NCBI GenBank assembly: GCA_002284615.2
Contig: MU070153.1
Location: forward strand, 59,750 to 111,690
Direction: 5' to 3'
Length of the DNA: 51,941 bases
Source of the DNA: Dunaliella salina
Taxonomy: Eukaryota > Chlorophyta > Chlorophyceae > Chlamydomonadales > Dunaliellaceae
The position numbers and the translations under genes are program-made. A model generated the notes under the pieces. It had not been told where the DNA came from and did not search any database. It worked only from the letters and a program-made list of their open reading frames with translations. Shown here piece by piece: positions 1 to 11,610 of the stretch (the first letter of the stretch is position 1; each line of letters starts with the position of its first letter).

Positions 1-1
1 G

Positions 2-430
2 AGCAGCATGCTGCAAGTGCCGTAAAATAAAAATGGGCTGCAAAGTATTACGGCCAGGATAGAAACCGTTTTGCGTACCTGGAATTTTGTTCTTATCTCT
101 GCACCACCCTGTGACAACTTCCCTCAACACATTCGCGTACAGTCTGTACAGGGTACCACTAACGGCAAGCATGCGANAATTCCCTGGATCCACAACAGAG
201 CCCTTCTTGTAGAGAGGAGTAATTTTGGCTATTTTCCAGCAAGCAGGGATCTGAGCTTTCTCCATCATGGCAGCAAACAGACACGCAATGTAAGGAGCTA
301 AGACATTTATCCTATCTGTGCCTCTACCATTCACAGCTGGGACCCTTTTCACAGCATATTTAATGAGCGGAGCCGCAATAGCATCAAAACCAGGGGATGT
401 CCTAGCATTTAATCTTCGGATGTGCTCACA
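2..430 (-). CDS. Reverse transcriptase fragment of a non-LTR retroelement (partial, runs off the left edge)
   Basis: Reading the minus strand from about 418 to the left edge gives about 139 codons without a stop. The product has the order of non-LTR RT motifs 0 to 2a: SPGFDAIAAPLIKYA, then CWKIAKITPLYKKGS, VVDPGN, RMLAVSGTLYRLYANVL, and QNGFYPGRNTLQPIFIL. The catalytic aspartates lie beyond the window. One N falls in the codon after PGN. The frame stays open to about 430, where it meets the truncated 5' end of a plus-strand family A copy, so the N-terminal part is missing. The fragment looks little decayed and may belong to an active lineage. It is the only RT seen in the window; whether it drives family A is inference. 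Confidence 0.82.
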
Positions 431-444
431 AACAAGCTAACCTT

Positions 445-3400
445 GTGTCTGAAGATGCCTCACCTGCTGCTCGCACTGATATTGAGTGTGCCTGCTGCCA
501 AATACACAATTACTACCAAAGTTATGAAACTGGAACCTTATGCCATCCACTTCCTGATATGTATGTTTGTGATGTGTGCCACCGGACGTACCATTGGGAA
601 TGCATGAAGGAGCTTGGATGCTACTCGGATGAGCAGAGACAAGAAGTTGCAACAGCAACATGGGCATGTCGACATCGGGACGTCCCGCCTGTGCAAGCCT
701 ATCGCCATCGTCATCGGGACATCGGGACGTCCCGCCTGTGCAAGCCTAAATGATGCCCAACAAATTGAAAGACAGCAGCAGACTAAACAAGAACTCAGGA
801 GGGTCACTTGGAAACCTCTTGGGAATCAGAGGATTTACAGGAGACGTGGCCTAAATTTAAAGAGTGTTTGCTTAAGTTAGAAGCACAACAAAGCAAGCCT
901 ATCCTTTCAACACCCACGGCAGACTCTACCCTCTCGAATCTTGAAAGACAAGGCTTTGAAAAACCTAATGAAACCAATGTGTGGCAGCAAAAATTGGACA
1001 CAGAATTGCGCAACAAAATCACATTTGATATTGACCCCACTAATTTACAAGCAGACATAAAGCCTACAAGCTCATGCGAATATTGGCTGCGCGAGGTTGA
1101 CCTCGTGAAGTACACGGACCAGCAACCCCCTCATCCAGCACCATCAGACACAGGATCCCACAGCCATTCCCNTCCTACTCCATCCCCCCTCATTCTCCCA
1201 GAAATGTACACGGCGCACATGGCTTGCATATACAATACGCAAGGCAAATGTGTTGGTATGATATCGTCAAACCGCTTCCAAATCCTTTTCAGGGCTTTTT
1301 ATGGGGCCAAGCTTGCTGGCATGCACGATAAAATAACACCACCTCCAGGCAACTTTGCTACTGAGCTGCAAGGACTCCTTTCTTGCAAATCCATGCTTGA
1401 AAGAAAGTACTCTAGCAATAAGATCAAAGACTCTTTTTCACGAGCCCTTCCACCTCACATTCATACTGCCCTTCAAAAATGGGCTTGAGTAGCCCAAGAA
1501 AAAATGGCCTCCCCACTAGACCACAACCCACAATACCAGAATTATTGGAGTGCGGACTCCCGAGACACTCTTTTTGGTGCCATGCATAATGCCTTCTCAT
1601 CCAAATTNTCAGGCTTCTCAGTCTGCCATCCCATTTATGACGAGGGAATCATGACCCAAGCTTTGCAACATGCCATTTACTCTGCCATTCTCAACACAGA
1701 GGCCACTGCTACATTCATGTTCCTTCCGGCTTGGAATAAGATGATATCCAACCCCTACTCCAAACTTTTCAATGCCTACCCCCACCTCTGTTACGAACTT
1801 GGAACCATACCTCGCAACAAACTTTGTTACAGCGCCACTCATTCCTGCCCTAACCAAGAGGTACCTTTACCTAAGCATACCTGGGGCCTTCGTATCTTTG
1901 CTGTTTGGAACATTGCAGCTCGAATCCATCTCGATAACCATAACAAAGACTGGCTACAGGGCCTGAAAGGAGGTTTGAAAGAAGCTACAGAGTGGAAGCT
2001 TGAGAGTGTCAGCAGCCACCCTGTCCTAAATCCCATGCATGCCCACATGCCAGGTTTCAATAAACTGGAACGCCTCCCATTTGACATACGACACGTCTCC
2101 AAGCAGCCTAATTATTCACACATGAGCATCCAAGGTACAGGCTTGATGCCCAGCCAATCCAGTACTCTCCTAACTCTTAAAGTTGCTGACTGGAGGACAT
2201 GGGCATACACAGATGGCAGCTGCCTTGNCCATAACGGTAAGCAAGAAATTGGAGCAGGCGTCTACTGCCCGTCCACTGACAGCAAGAATTTTGTAGAACC
2301 TAACGGTGCCGGGATCACTAAAACCATCACAAGAGCTGAATTAGCAGCAATTGCTGCTGCTATCCTCACCAAATATGCAGGTATTGCATCAGACAGCCTC
2401 ACCTCTTTCAATCAAATACGTAAACAGCTTCTCTATCCTGAAAGACATCTGAGGCATATCTAAGGAGACGTCCTTAAAATGATTTCAACGCTCATTAGGG
2501 ACTTCCGTACCAAATTTTGAATTTACAAAGTGAAGTCCCATGCTGGCATCGCTGGAAATGAATGTGCAGATGCCGTTGCAAAGCATCAGGCAAAGCAAGC
2601 CCAGAACTGTGTGGCGGACACCGAGATCCCAGGTGCAGGTCCTGGTGGAAATCCATTTACAAATGTTTTCTGGTTAGCCGAAGAAGAAAGAGTGCATGCT
2701 GCAGGTTCATCTGCGGGTCCACCACCCGCCCACAAGCTCGCCTATTTCCCCAATCTTCAAAATGCCCTCAAATCCCACATGCATTCTTAACACAAGCTTG
2801 GGTATGCCAATGCCAAAACAGGCTACTACTCTTACAATAAAAACTTATTACCGCAAGTAGATAGAAAAATCAGCAATACCTTCAAAAATATGCCCAACAT
2901 TTCTGTACCCATGAAGCATACCATCCTGCAGTACCGCACAGGCACCCTCTACAACCAAAAACATGCAGTACGTTTTAAAAGGTCAACTGATCCATCCTGC
3001 CCCCTACCAGGCTGCCATCACCTGGACAGCGCATTACGCATGCTCTCAGGCTGCCAAAACCATATCATCTCCAACATGAGAACTCGCCGCCATAACATTG
3101 CAGGCAGAATGATTACAAAAGCCCTCAGCAAATGCCCTGTAGGGGCAGGCCTAGTATACACAGACATACTAGTAATAAGCGATTTCAAGCTTGCTCAACA
3201 CAACCTCCAACTCCTTACACAAGCCAAACAGAACTTTACCTGCTTACTTCTTTCCTCGTAACCTTCCAGAGAGGAAAAGACTCAACTCCAGTCGACCAGA
3301 TGCTGTTTTGACCACCCCTTTTAATGCCAATCATACTTCAAACAGTGATTCTCGTACCCATTCCCATCACGCTTTGCGCAGCTCCTCACGGAGGACCACC

Positions 3401-3766
3401 AGAACTAGTCGCATGAGGCAACCCCATGAACTTTGTGCAAATGAACGCCATGTGCACCTAATAGAAATCAAGTTCTGTGAAGACACAAGGCCAGAGCATC
3501 AGTTAAACGCAGCAAAGCAGCAGCATGCAGACCTTTGTAAACTTATTAACGCTAAAGCTGTTACAATCCACCCTATTCTCCTGGGTGTAGGTGGAACTAT
3601 TTACACTGAGCATACCCTCAAGCAATTCAAACATCTAGGTTTGGATCACCAGCGTGCCACGAAGCTTGCTCAACAATTTCATGCCCATTCTGTTCAATAT
3701 GCCCACAAACTAGTCACCATCCACCGCGCATTGAAAACAATAATACTTTCCACAGCCAGGTTCTAG
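445..3766 (+). pseudogene. Decayed family A ORF: PHD, methyltransferase-like, RNase H, CCHC, RLE
   Basis: The pieces lie in several frames. The PHD finger is at 445-660, with the second cysteine changed (CCQIH) and the last CxxC broken by a local duplication. The methyltransferase-like domain and N-terminal half of RNase H are at 808-2463, with a TGA at about 1486. RNase H resumes at 2530-2790 after stops near 2461 and 2518. The CCHC knuckle (CPLPGCHH ... LSGC) is at 2890-3261. The RLE, with RPD and IEIK motifs, is at 3191-3766 after a frameshift. The same domain order is open in A7, so this is a dead copy and not a spliced gene. The stops do not coincide with splice sites. Confidence 0.8.
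671..747 (+). repeat. Direct duplication inside the A1 PHD finger
   Basis: A 30-bp block at 671-700 (starts gacatcgggacg, ends gtgcaagcct) is repeated at 718-747. A7 has a single version without the gacatcggga insertion. The duplication lies at the last CxxC of the PHD finger and destroys it. Confidence 0.75.
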
Positions 3767-3943
3767 AGCCAGGTGCTTCTAGTAACCCTTCAGATCCACA
3801 TTAGCATTCTCTTTTTCACACCTTGTGGTGGAGGGGGCACACGGCTCTTTTTTGAGCCAATGTGTCTCCTTTTCCTTGATTGATGTAGGGAGAGTTTCTC
3901 TGCCTACATAGCTTTTCTTTTCTTTCTCTTTTCTTTTTTTTTC

Positions 3944-4115
3944 TGGGGAGGGTTCTATTAGTAGCATGTTCTGGGATCTGTAAGTCTTGCAAGGCAAGAC
4001 GGTCTGCTCTGCCAATGTCTATGGAGGCAATACCTGTCCCAAGAGGGCCTTTGCTGATGGCTTTTAGGAGGATTCTGCTGGCAATATTGTGTCGCTCAGT
4101 TACCATACCAGACAT
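3944..4115 (-). pseudogene. A-prime fragment (post-CCHC to RLE linker), copy left of the tandem junction
   Basis: The minus-strand frame gives ITERHNIA-type sequence through to the NRTLP motif that precedes the RLE. It is identical to 6067-6238 and lies directly after the A1 pyrimidine tail. It shows that A1 and A2 end at the same point inside A-prime. Confidence 0.7.
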
Positions 4116-4116
4116 N

Positions 4117-6066
4117 GAAGCTTGAGAGTGTCAGCAGCCACCCTGTCCTAAATCCCATGCATGCCCACATGCCAGGTTTCAATAAACTGGAACGCCTCCC
4201 ATTTGACAAACGACACGTCTCCAAGCAACCTAGTTATTCACACATGAAGAATCTAAGGTACAGACTTGGTGCCCAGCTAATCCACTACTCTCCTAACTTT
4301 TAAAGTTGCTGACTGGAGGACATGGGCATACACAGATGGCAGCTGCCTTGTCCATAACGGTAAGCAAGAAATTGGAGCAGGCGTCTACTGCCCGTCCACT
4401 GACAGCAAGAATTTTGTAGAACCTAACGGTGCCGGGATCACTAAAACCATCACAAGAGCTGAATTAGCAGCAATTGCTGCTGCTATCCTCACCAAATATG
4501 CAGGTATTGCATCAGACAGCCTCACCTCTTTCAATCAAATACGTAAACAGCTTCTCTATCCTGAAAGACATCTGAGGCATATCTAAGGAGACGTCCTTAA
4601 AATGATTTCAACGCTCATTAGGGACTTCCGTACCAAATTTTGAATTTACAAAGTGAAGTCCCATGCTGGCATCGCTGGAAATGAATGTGCAGATGCCGTT
4701 GCAAAGCATCAGGCAAAGCAAGCCCAGAACTGTGTGGCGGACACCGAGATCCCAGGTGCAGGTCCTGGTGGAAATCCATTTACAAATGTTTTCTGGTTAG
4801 CCGAAGAAGAAAGAGTGCATGCTGCAGGTTCATCTGCGGGTCCACCACCCGCCCACAAGCTCGCCTATTTCCCCAATCTTCAAAATGCCCTCAAATCCCA
4901 CATGCATTCTTAACACAAGCTTGGGTATGCCAATGCCAAAACAGGCTACTACTCTTACAATAAAAACTTATTACCGCAAGTAGATAGAAAAATCAGCAAT
5001 ACCTTCAAAAATATGCCCAACATTTCTGTACCCATGAAGCATACCATCCTGCAGTACCGCACAGGCACCCTCTACAACCAAAAACATGCAGTACGTTTTA
5101 AAAGGTCAACTGATCCATCCTGCCCCCTACCAGGCTGCCATCACCTGGACAGCGCATTACGCATGCTCTCAGGCTGCCAAAACCATATCATCTCCAACAT
5201 GAGAACTCGCCGCCATAACATTGCAGGCAGAATGATTACAAAAGCCCTCAGCAAATGCCCTGTAGGGGCAGGCCTAGTATACACAGACATACTAGTAATA
5301 AGCGATTTCAAGCTTGCTCAACACAACCTCCAACTCCTTACACAAGCCAAACAGAACTTTACCTGCTTACTTCTTTCCTCGTAACCTTCCAGAGAGGAAA
5401 AGACTCAACTCCAGTCGACCAGATGCTGTTTTGACCACCCCTTTTAATGCCAATCATACTTCAAACAGTGATTCTCGTACCCATTCCCATCACGCTTTGC
5501 GCAGCTCCTCACGGAGGACCACCAGAACTAGTCGCATGAGGCAACCCCATGAACTTTGTGCAAATGAACGCCATGTGCACCTAATAGAAATCAAGTTCTG
5601 TGAAGACACAAGGCCAGAGCATCAGTTAAACGCAGCAAAGCAGCAGCATGCAGACCTTTGTAAACTTATTAACGCTAAAGCTGTTACAATCCACCCTATT
5701 CTCCTGGGTGTAGGTGGAACTATTTACACTGAGCATACCCTCAAGCAATTCAAACATCTAGGTTTGGATCACCAGCGTGCCACGAAGCTTGCTCAACAAT
5801 TTCATGCCCATTCTGTTCAATATGCCCACAAACTAGTCACCATCCACCGCGCATTGAAAACAATAATACTTTCCACAGCCAGGTTCTAGAGCCAGGTGCT
5901 TCTAGTAACCCTTCAGATCCACATTAGCATTCTCTTTTTCACACCTTGTGGTGGAGGGGGCACACGGCTCTTTTTTGAGCCAATGTGTCTCCTTTTCCTT
6001 GATTGATGTAGGGAGAGTTTCTCTGCCTACATAGCTTTTCTTTTCTTTCTCTTTTCTTTTTTTTTC
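4117..6066 (+). mobile_element. Family A copy A2, tandem duplicate of the A1 3' half
   Basis: The sequence from 4117 repeats 1995 onward with an offset of 2122-2123, through the A1 tail and into A-prime up to about 6238. The first ~200 bp differ at roughly a dozen sites; from about 4310 onward I see no difference. Both copies share the same stops and frameshift (RNase H 4653-4913, CCHC 5013-5384, RLE 5314-5889). The left junction is a single N at 4116. This is either a recent tandem duplication with gene conversion or an assembly artefact. Confidence 0.75.
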
Positions 6067-8180
6067 TGGGGAGGGTTCTATTAGTAGCATGTTCTGGGAT
6101 CTGTAAGTCTTGCAAGGCAAGACGGTCTGCTCTGCCAATGTCTATGGAGGCAATACCTGTCCCAAGAGGGCCTTTGCTGATGGCTTTTAGGAGGATTCTG
6201 CTGGCAATATTGTGTCGCTCAGTTACCATACCAGACATGGTTGAATTTTTACATCCTGATAAGATGTGAAGGGCTCTGTCAAGTTCCCCACAGAGGGGGC
6301 ATTGTGGGCTGGTGGAAATTTTGAAACGCACCACGTGTGTTTTGATTGAAGAGGGTACCTGTGCGATATTTAAAAGTGTTTTGCCTCATTTTGAAAGAGA
6401 GTGCTGACAGGGTCCAGAAGGCATTGCTGATTTTTTTGTGGATGTTGGGGAGTAAACTCTGGTAGAAAGAGTAGTATCCTGTGTTGGTGTTGGCCTTTCC
6501 AAGTCTGTGTTTTGCATGCATGTGTTTTCGTAAAGCATCATGGAGGTTGGAGAAGTGTTTGAGCTTTACGGCAGGTGGGTTCAGACGTCTAGACGCATTT
6601 GCATGAGTGCAGGAAGTTTCCTCAAAGGCAAGCAAGGTGGTGTCATGAAAAGGATTGCCTTCAGGGTTTGCAAATGGGAAGGTTATGTCTGTGTCATTAT
6701 TCTGAATGGCCTGATGCTTACCAATGGCATCTGTGCATCCGTTGCCAATAATTCCAGCATGAGATTGAATCTTGAACAAATGGATAGGGGTAGGTGAGGT
6801 GCATATAAGTTGTATGATTATCTCGAGGATGTGGCCCCGGACGTGCTGGTGATGAAGTTCTGGGTAGAGTATTTGCTTTCTGATCTGTTCTAGAGAACAA
6901 AGGCTGTCAGTGGCAATGCAACAATAGCCTAGGAGAATGGCAGCTGCTATTGCCGCCAGTTCGGCTCTAGTGATAGTATGAGTGATTCCTGCTCCATTCA
7001 GTTGGACATGGTTGGTGCCGTCACTGGCGGGGTGGTAGACCCCTGCGCCAATCACTTGTTTACCATTGTGTGCATGGCAGCTGCCGTCTGTGTATGCTCA
7101 TTCTCTCCAGTTTTCAACTTTGCGTACCAGTTAAGGGCTGGATGATGTGAGTAGTGAAAGAGTTTGTTGGCTTTGTGTGGTACTGTGAGGTTTGTTGGTG
7201 GGCTGAAGGTAGTTTTTCACATGTATTAAAGCCAGTTTCAATTTCTGGGTGTCTTGGATTAAGGACTGGGTCGATGCTAATGTTTCTTTCCTGCCATCTT
7301 GCTTCATGGATGTCTTGTTTCAGGCCTGTGAGCCAATTTGAATTATTGTCATTGAGGCGGACTCTTGCGGCGGTATTCCAAACAGCAATTATTTGTAGGC
7401 TCCAGGAGTGGCATGGAAGGTCAATGTCTTGGCTTACCCAGAAGGGGGGGTTGGCATAGTTGAGTCTTATTGAGGTTATGGTTCCCATTGTGCGACAGAA
7501 GTGAGGTAGGCATTCAGGAATTTCGAGGATGGATTTGTGCTCATAGGGCCTCCCCAGCTTGGTAAGAACATGAAGGTTGCCGTGGCGCGGCTTTGTCGCA
7601 TGGCAGAAAAAATGGCATGTTTGAGAGTAAGGTACATCACATCGACATTGTAGGTAGGGTGGCATATTGAAAATCCTGAGAACTTGGACGAGAGGCTGTT
7701 GTGGATTGCTCCAAAGACCCTATCTCGAGGGTGTTCACTCCAGTAGCTGAGGTGGCAGGGGTTGTAGTCCAGGGGAGAAGCCATTTTTTCCTGTGTGAAA
7801 AGAGCCCATTTCTGCATGGCAGTGTGGATATGGTTTGGTAGGATGCACATGTATGAGTCCTTGATTTTCTTACTTTGCTGCATTTTGCTGTTGAGGGTTG
7901 AGCGCGAGAAAAGACCCACGAGCTCAGAGGCAAAGCTGTGGGGTGGAGGTTGTATTGTATTGTGGATCCCATTGTCTTTGGCTCTGTTGAAAGCAGTGTT
8001 GAGGATATTGATGCGCTCCGGGGTTAACATTCCTTTGCATCTTCCGTCTGTGCCATAAATGCATGCCACTTGTTTGGAATAGACTTGTGGTAGCACCAGA
8101 GGTGGTATTGGTGGCATGGAGGGGGAGTGGGTAGCATCTGCTCTTGGCATGGCTTTCATACGAGGGGCCTGTGAGCACTA
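6067..8180 (-). mobile_element. Diverged relative A-prime, minus strand, truncated at both ends
   Basis: Minus-strand frames give a protein clearly related to family A but diverged throughout. The methyltransferase-like part lies at 8159-7476 with SICHPTYNVDVM and FMFLPSW, continuing at 7665-7114 with LQIIAVWNTAARVRL. RNase H is at about 7110-6279, and the CCHC knuckle (CPLCGELDRALHILSGC) at about 6300. The start of the RLE region ends at 6067, where the A2 tail begins. Frameshifts separate the pieces and a TGA precedes AYTDGSC, so it is inactive. A second copy of its left end lies at 3944-4115. No RT motif is seen, as in A7. Confidence 0.8.
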
Positions 8181-8225
8181 TTCCAGTGAGTAGTAGATGG
8201 GGGGGGGAGGGGGGGCTTTCTGCAG

Positions 8226-8302
8226 AGAGTGTCAGTGGTTGTCTCTCTGTGGTGTCTCTCAGTGGTGTCTCTCAATGGTGTCTCTCAATTGTGTCTCTCT
8301 GG
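8226..8302 (+). repeat. Short tandem repeat, tgtctctc-type unit
   Basis: Several copies of a ~16-bp unit (tggtgtctctcaa with variants) lie just upstream of the 5' end of A-prime. No coding role is seen. Confidence 0.6.
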
Positions 8303-8990
8303 CGCGGGGCTTATGCCCGTTGTTTGTTGAAAGGCTTTGTGCAAGATTTATGTCCTAGCCCTTGTTTAGGAGAGTTGGAGACCTTGCCTGCCCCCTAACG
8401 CGCATGCCTTTATAAGGACCCAGACGAGAAACATGCTCTTTTCTATTGCAGTCCACCTCTGGAGGCGTGTGAACTGCTCAAAAAGTACAAGATTTACCTT
8501 TGGATTTGTTCTGGCCATCGCATGCCTTTACCGAACCCTCAAATGCAGACTTCATTCCTTAATTGGCTCGCTTCAGGTTATGACAGGATCCTGCTTTCCT
8601 GAATCAAGGCTCGTAAAGATTTTCAAAAATTGTCAGATCTAGCTTCAATTTTTGATGCTGTTTGATAATGTTTCACCAGCAGCTGATCAGCCAGAGTCCC
8701 GGGCTGTAGGCCACCCCCTTTGTAAATGTTGGACTTCATATTACAGACAGGAATTCTGGGAAGTCAAAGATCTGATACACTCTAAATAGTTCTGGGATAA
8801 CTCACTGTCCAGAAACATCTTGAACTGTATAAACAATATCAGACTCACAAACAGAGGTCCTGCACACACAGGTACAATGCTGTACCAGCCAGGCATGCAT
8901 TCCAACAGTAAACCCTTTGTAAATCCTTTGTGTGGGACCCAGGACCTTGGCCCATGCGTGTTTGATTGTGCTCTATGTAGCCCAGGACCC

Positions 8991-8992
<2 letters not shown>
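8303..8992. other. No gene recognised
   Basis: The stretch has scattered stops in all frames and no domain or splice-bounded exon that I could support. Confidence 0.4.
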
Positions 8993-9066
<74 letters not shown>

Positions 9067-9067
9067 N

Positions 9068-9107
<40 letters not shown>
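8993..9107 (+). repeat. (TG)n microsatellite
   Basis: An almost pure TG dinucleotide run with one N at 9067. It produces Cys/Val-only open frames that are not genes. Confidence 0.97.
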
Positions 9108-9110
<3 letters not shown>

Positions 9111-9917
9111 GCCTAGGATATCTAGCGTTTCCTGAGTGCCTCTGCTTGTGTGAACCTTAGGAGCACTCAGCCCTTTAGGCGTGGTGCTTATATGTGTGGA
9201 TCCTTAGGAGCCCTCTGTCCTTCTGGAGGCTTGCTTTTGTCTGTTACCTATTTGTTTTCTGTAAGAGCCCCTCAGCTTCCCTTGTCGAGGTGAACTTTTG
9301 AACGAGCTTTCTTTCCCCTTTGCTTTCAGGCCTGCACCAGATCCTGTCTGTCTTTTTTCTGCCTGTCTCTTGTGCCTCCTTTCTTTTGTAAGCGCATGTG
9401 TTTTACCTCATGTGCTAAAAGTCTTAGGGAAATCGTCATTTCCCCACGACAGACTTCGCGTAACCTGACAAAAAGAAGTTATTCCAACATGCTCACACTT
9501 TAACCACTTTCTTTGTAGGGAGCTCCAGAAACCACAGGACAGGAGTAACAAAGTGATTCTGCTTGCCATACCCTACCTACCAAAGCTATGCACATGCATT
9601 CCTCTTGTCAATTTGGGCCTATGAAACATGGAACACTAGTATCCAAATTGTGTTGACATGCCATTCAGATTAACTCCTCCTATCAATGCCAGAGATGCTC
9701 ACTTGCAAGGAGCTTTTGTTGTTTGGTTTTTGCGGGGTGTTGTTGGGGGGGCGGCGGCGGACAACAAGAAGAGTCCAGGCGTCCAGGCGTGACAGCCCAC
9801 TAAATCCCATTGACTCTGCGTCTGGCTGTTGCTAGGCCAACTGTGTCTCGTGTGGGTTTAGGGTCCTTTGCAAAGGACCAATTGGTGAGGTACATGCAAT
9901 CTTGCTAGGTAGGTGAC

Positions 9918-9962
9918 TCTTTTCTTGATGCGCGCAGCCTCTGGCTACATAGACTTTTTTTT
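9918..9962 (+). repeat. Tail-type T2 fragment (hairpin plus pyrimidine tract)
   Basis: The sequence cttgatgcgcgcagcc, tct, ggctacatag followed by a T tract resembles the T2 3'-tail family (GCC-TCT-GGC hairpin core). It looks like a very short retroelement 3' end. The rest of 9120-10600 shows nothing I can identify. Confidence 0.45.
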
Positions 9963-10605
9963 TAATCTGCATATCAATGTGTTTGCCCTCAGGACTACTA
10001 CTTACTGGATTCCAGGTAGCTAAATTGGATGAGGATGCAAGCTGCAGGCTGAAAACCTGACAGAAGCAGATTGTTTTGGGGCTACTCTTATTTTCAGACC
10101 AAATATTTGTTCTTTGTTCACGCACACACCTACTTGCTCATTAGGAAGATTTTCCTTAATGTACGGCACCCATGGCCAGTCTACACTTCCCTTAATTTTT
10201 TATTCATACATTTTTCATGCAGAGAAAGTCATGCTCAGGCAGGTACAAGCATGCACAGCATTGCTGCTGGTACACGGGCTCCAATTGCAAAAATTGCACA
10301 AAAATTGACAAAAGAGATGAATGCTGGGATGGAGCAACGCCACCCATGCTTGCAGTAGCAAACACGCGAACACATAATTCGTGTATGCGCCTGACAGGTA
10401 TTTTTGAGGACGATCATGATCAAGCGCCTAAAGAAATGCCCAAACATTCGCTCTCCAACCTTCTTTCCCTCCCCCGGGGGCCCTTGCAAAATTGCGTTTC
10501 CTGAAGTCAGTATCAAACAAGTTCCACAACAGAATGCACTACAAAGATGCAGTGCTGTGCTTTTTTTTTAAGGAAGCCACAATGCCTCGTGAGACAGACA
10601 TCCAG

Positions 10606-10734
10606 CTACGCAGACGTCAACTGTGCACCTTTAGCAAGTGATGGAGTTTTGAGCTTGCATGCAGGTGCTCTTCTGGCAAAGCTTGTAAAGATCCTTTTCT
10701 GTAACGTAATCCTGATTGTTGAGGGCAACTTCTC
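10606..10734 (-). CDS. Exon 11, C-terminal exon of the BAR-like gene
   Basis: The acceptor ggtgctgcag is followed in phase 0 by 42 codons and a TAG stop at 10608-10606. The product EKLPSTIRITLQKRIFTSF, ARRAPACKLKTPSLAKGAQ ends in a basic tail. Start phase equals the end phase of exon 10, supporting the chain, but the evidence for a single short exon is modest. Confidence 0.45.
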   Translation of the reverse strand, partial: EKLPSTIRITLQKRIFTSFARRAPACKLKTPSLAKGAQLTSA

Positions 10735-11458
10735 CTGCAGCACCTCTGTGCTTGAAGCCTTTGCAAAGCCGAGGCCTGTAAAGGCCCATGGCGCATAGGA
10801 GCCTCACGAGTTGCCATGGCCAGTGAGAAGCATGTAAGGGTCTTTCTCAAAAGCTTTTACAATAAAAGGCCCATGAGGAGCCACGGCCTGTTGGAAGCCT
10901 GTTCAAGGCTCATGTGTGGAACGCTCATAAGTAGCCAAGCTCATGAGTAGCCAAGGCCGGTAGGAGGCTCTTCTCTCTCAGGAGTCTCCTGCGAGAAAAG
11001 CAAAAAAACTAAATAGGCGGTGAAAACTCCTCATAACAATTAAGCAAAGGGGGCCACGTTAGTGCAAAGACCGTATGACCTCCCCTCCGTGAAGTTCAGA
11101 CAGAGAGAAGTATCCTGCAAGAAGGTGGTGACAGTCATTTTGTAACAAAAAACAGAAACATTCCATACCTAGATGCAGGTCACATGCCAATTTTGTCCTT
11201 CAATATGCATGATAAACACAGATTCTAGCAAAGCAAGAGGGATGAAAGTTTGAACCACCAGGCGGCCAGCCGGCCTCTTTTCTCTGCATCTGTACGCTGA
11301 TCATTGACATTCCCTTGAGCACTCACTGACTTTCTAGGAGCTGTGCACTCAGATCCTGGAAAGTCAGTGAATAGGCCATTAAGATGACCTCTTCCACTGT
11401 TCAAACTCCTCTTTTGAAGCCAACAGGCCTGGCCAATGAAGGGTAAAAGGGTACGCAC

Positions 11459-11610
11459 CGGGGGCTGCACTTTGGAGGGGGCCATAGGCGTGCGCATGTC
11501 AAGCGCGGATCCAGCTGATCCTGGAAATGGGGCCATCCCCTTGGCTGCTTGCTCCTGCTGATCAACCACAGACACTGCACGACTTCCCGCTCGGCTCTTG
11601 GGAATGTCAC
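11459..11610 (-). CDS. Exon 10 of the BAR-like gene, disordered linker
   Basis: A weak acceptor (cacttgaag) and good donor (ccg/gtgcgt) bound two bases plus 50 codons: DIPKSRAGSRAVSVVDQQEQ, then AAKGMAPFPGSAGS, ALDMRTPMAPSKVQPP. Composition suggests a disordered linker. The phase fits exons 9 and 11. Confidence 0.48.

Larger units (their letters stand above)
429..3943 (+). mobile_element. Family A retroelement copy A1, 5'-truncated
   Basis: This copy matches the long element A7 (minus strand, 47403-42504) from about codon 472 to the 3' tail. It starts abruptly at about 429 within RT sequence and ends in a pyrimidine-rich tract at 3911-3943. The 5' truncation with an intact 3' tail is typical of target-primed reverse transcription. 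Right of the tail, the sequence continues inside A-prime on the opposite strand, so A1 inserted into or recombined with that element. The missing second half of A-prime is not found left of A1, so a later deletion or rearrangement is needed. Confidence 0.8.

Noticed and set aside
3779..4015. Minus-strand Lys/Glu-rich ORF over the A1 tail
   Set aside because: It translates the pyrimidine tract and tail in reverse; the same artefact appears at 5902-6138 and 33879-34229.
8820..9135. Cys/Val-rich frames, and the Pro-run frames near 21300 and 48200
   Set aside because: Products of (TG)n or poly-G runs.
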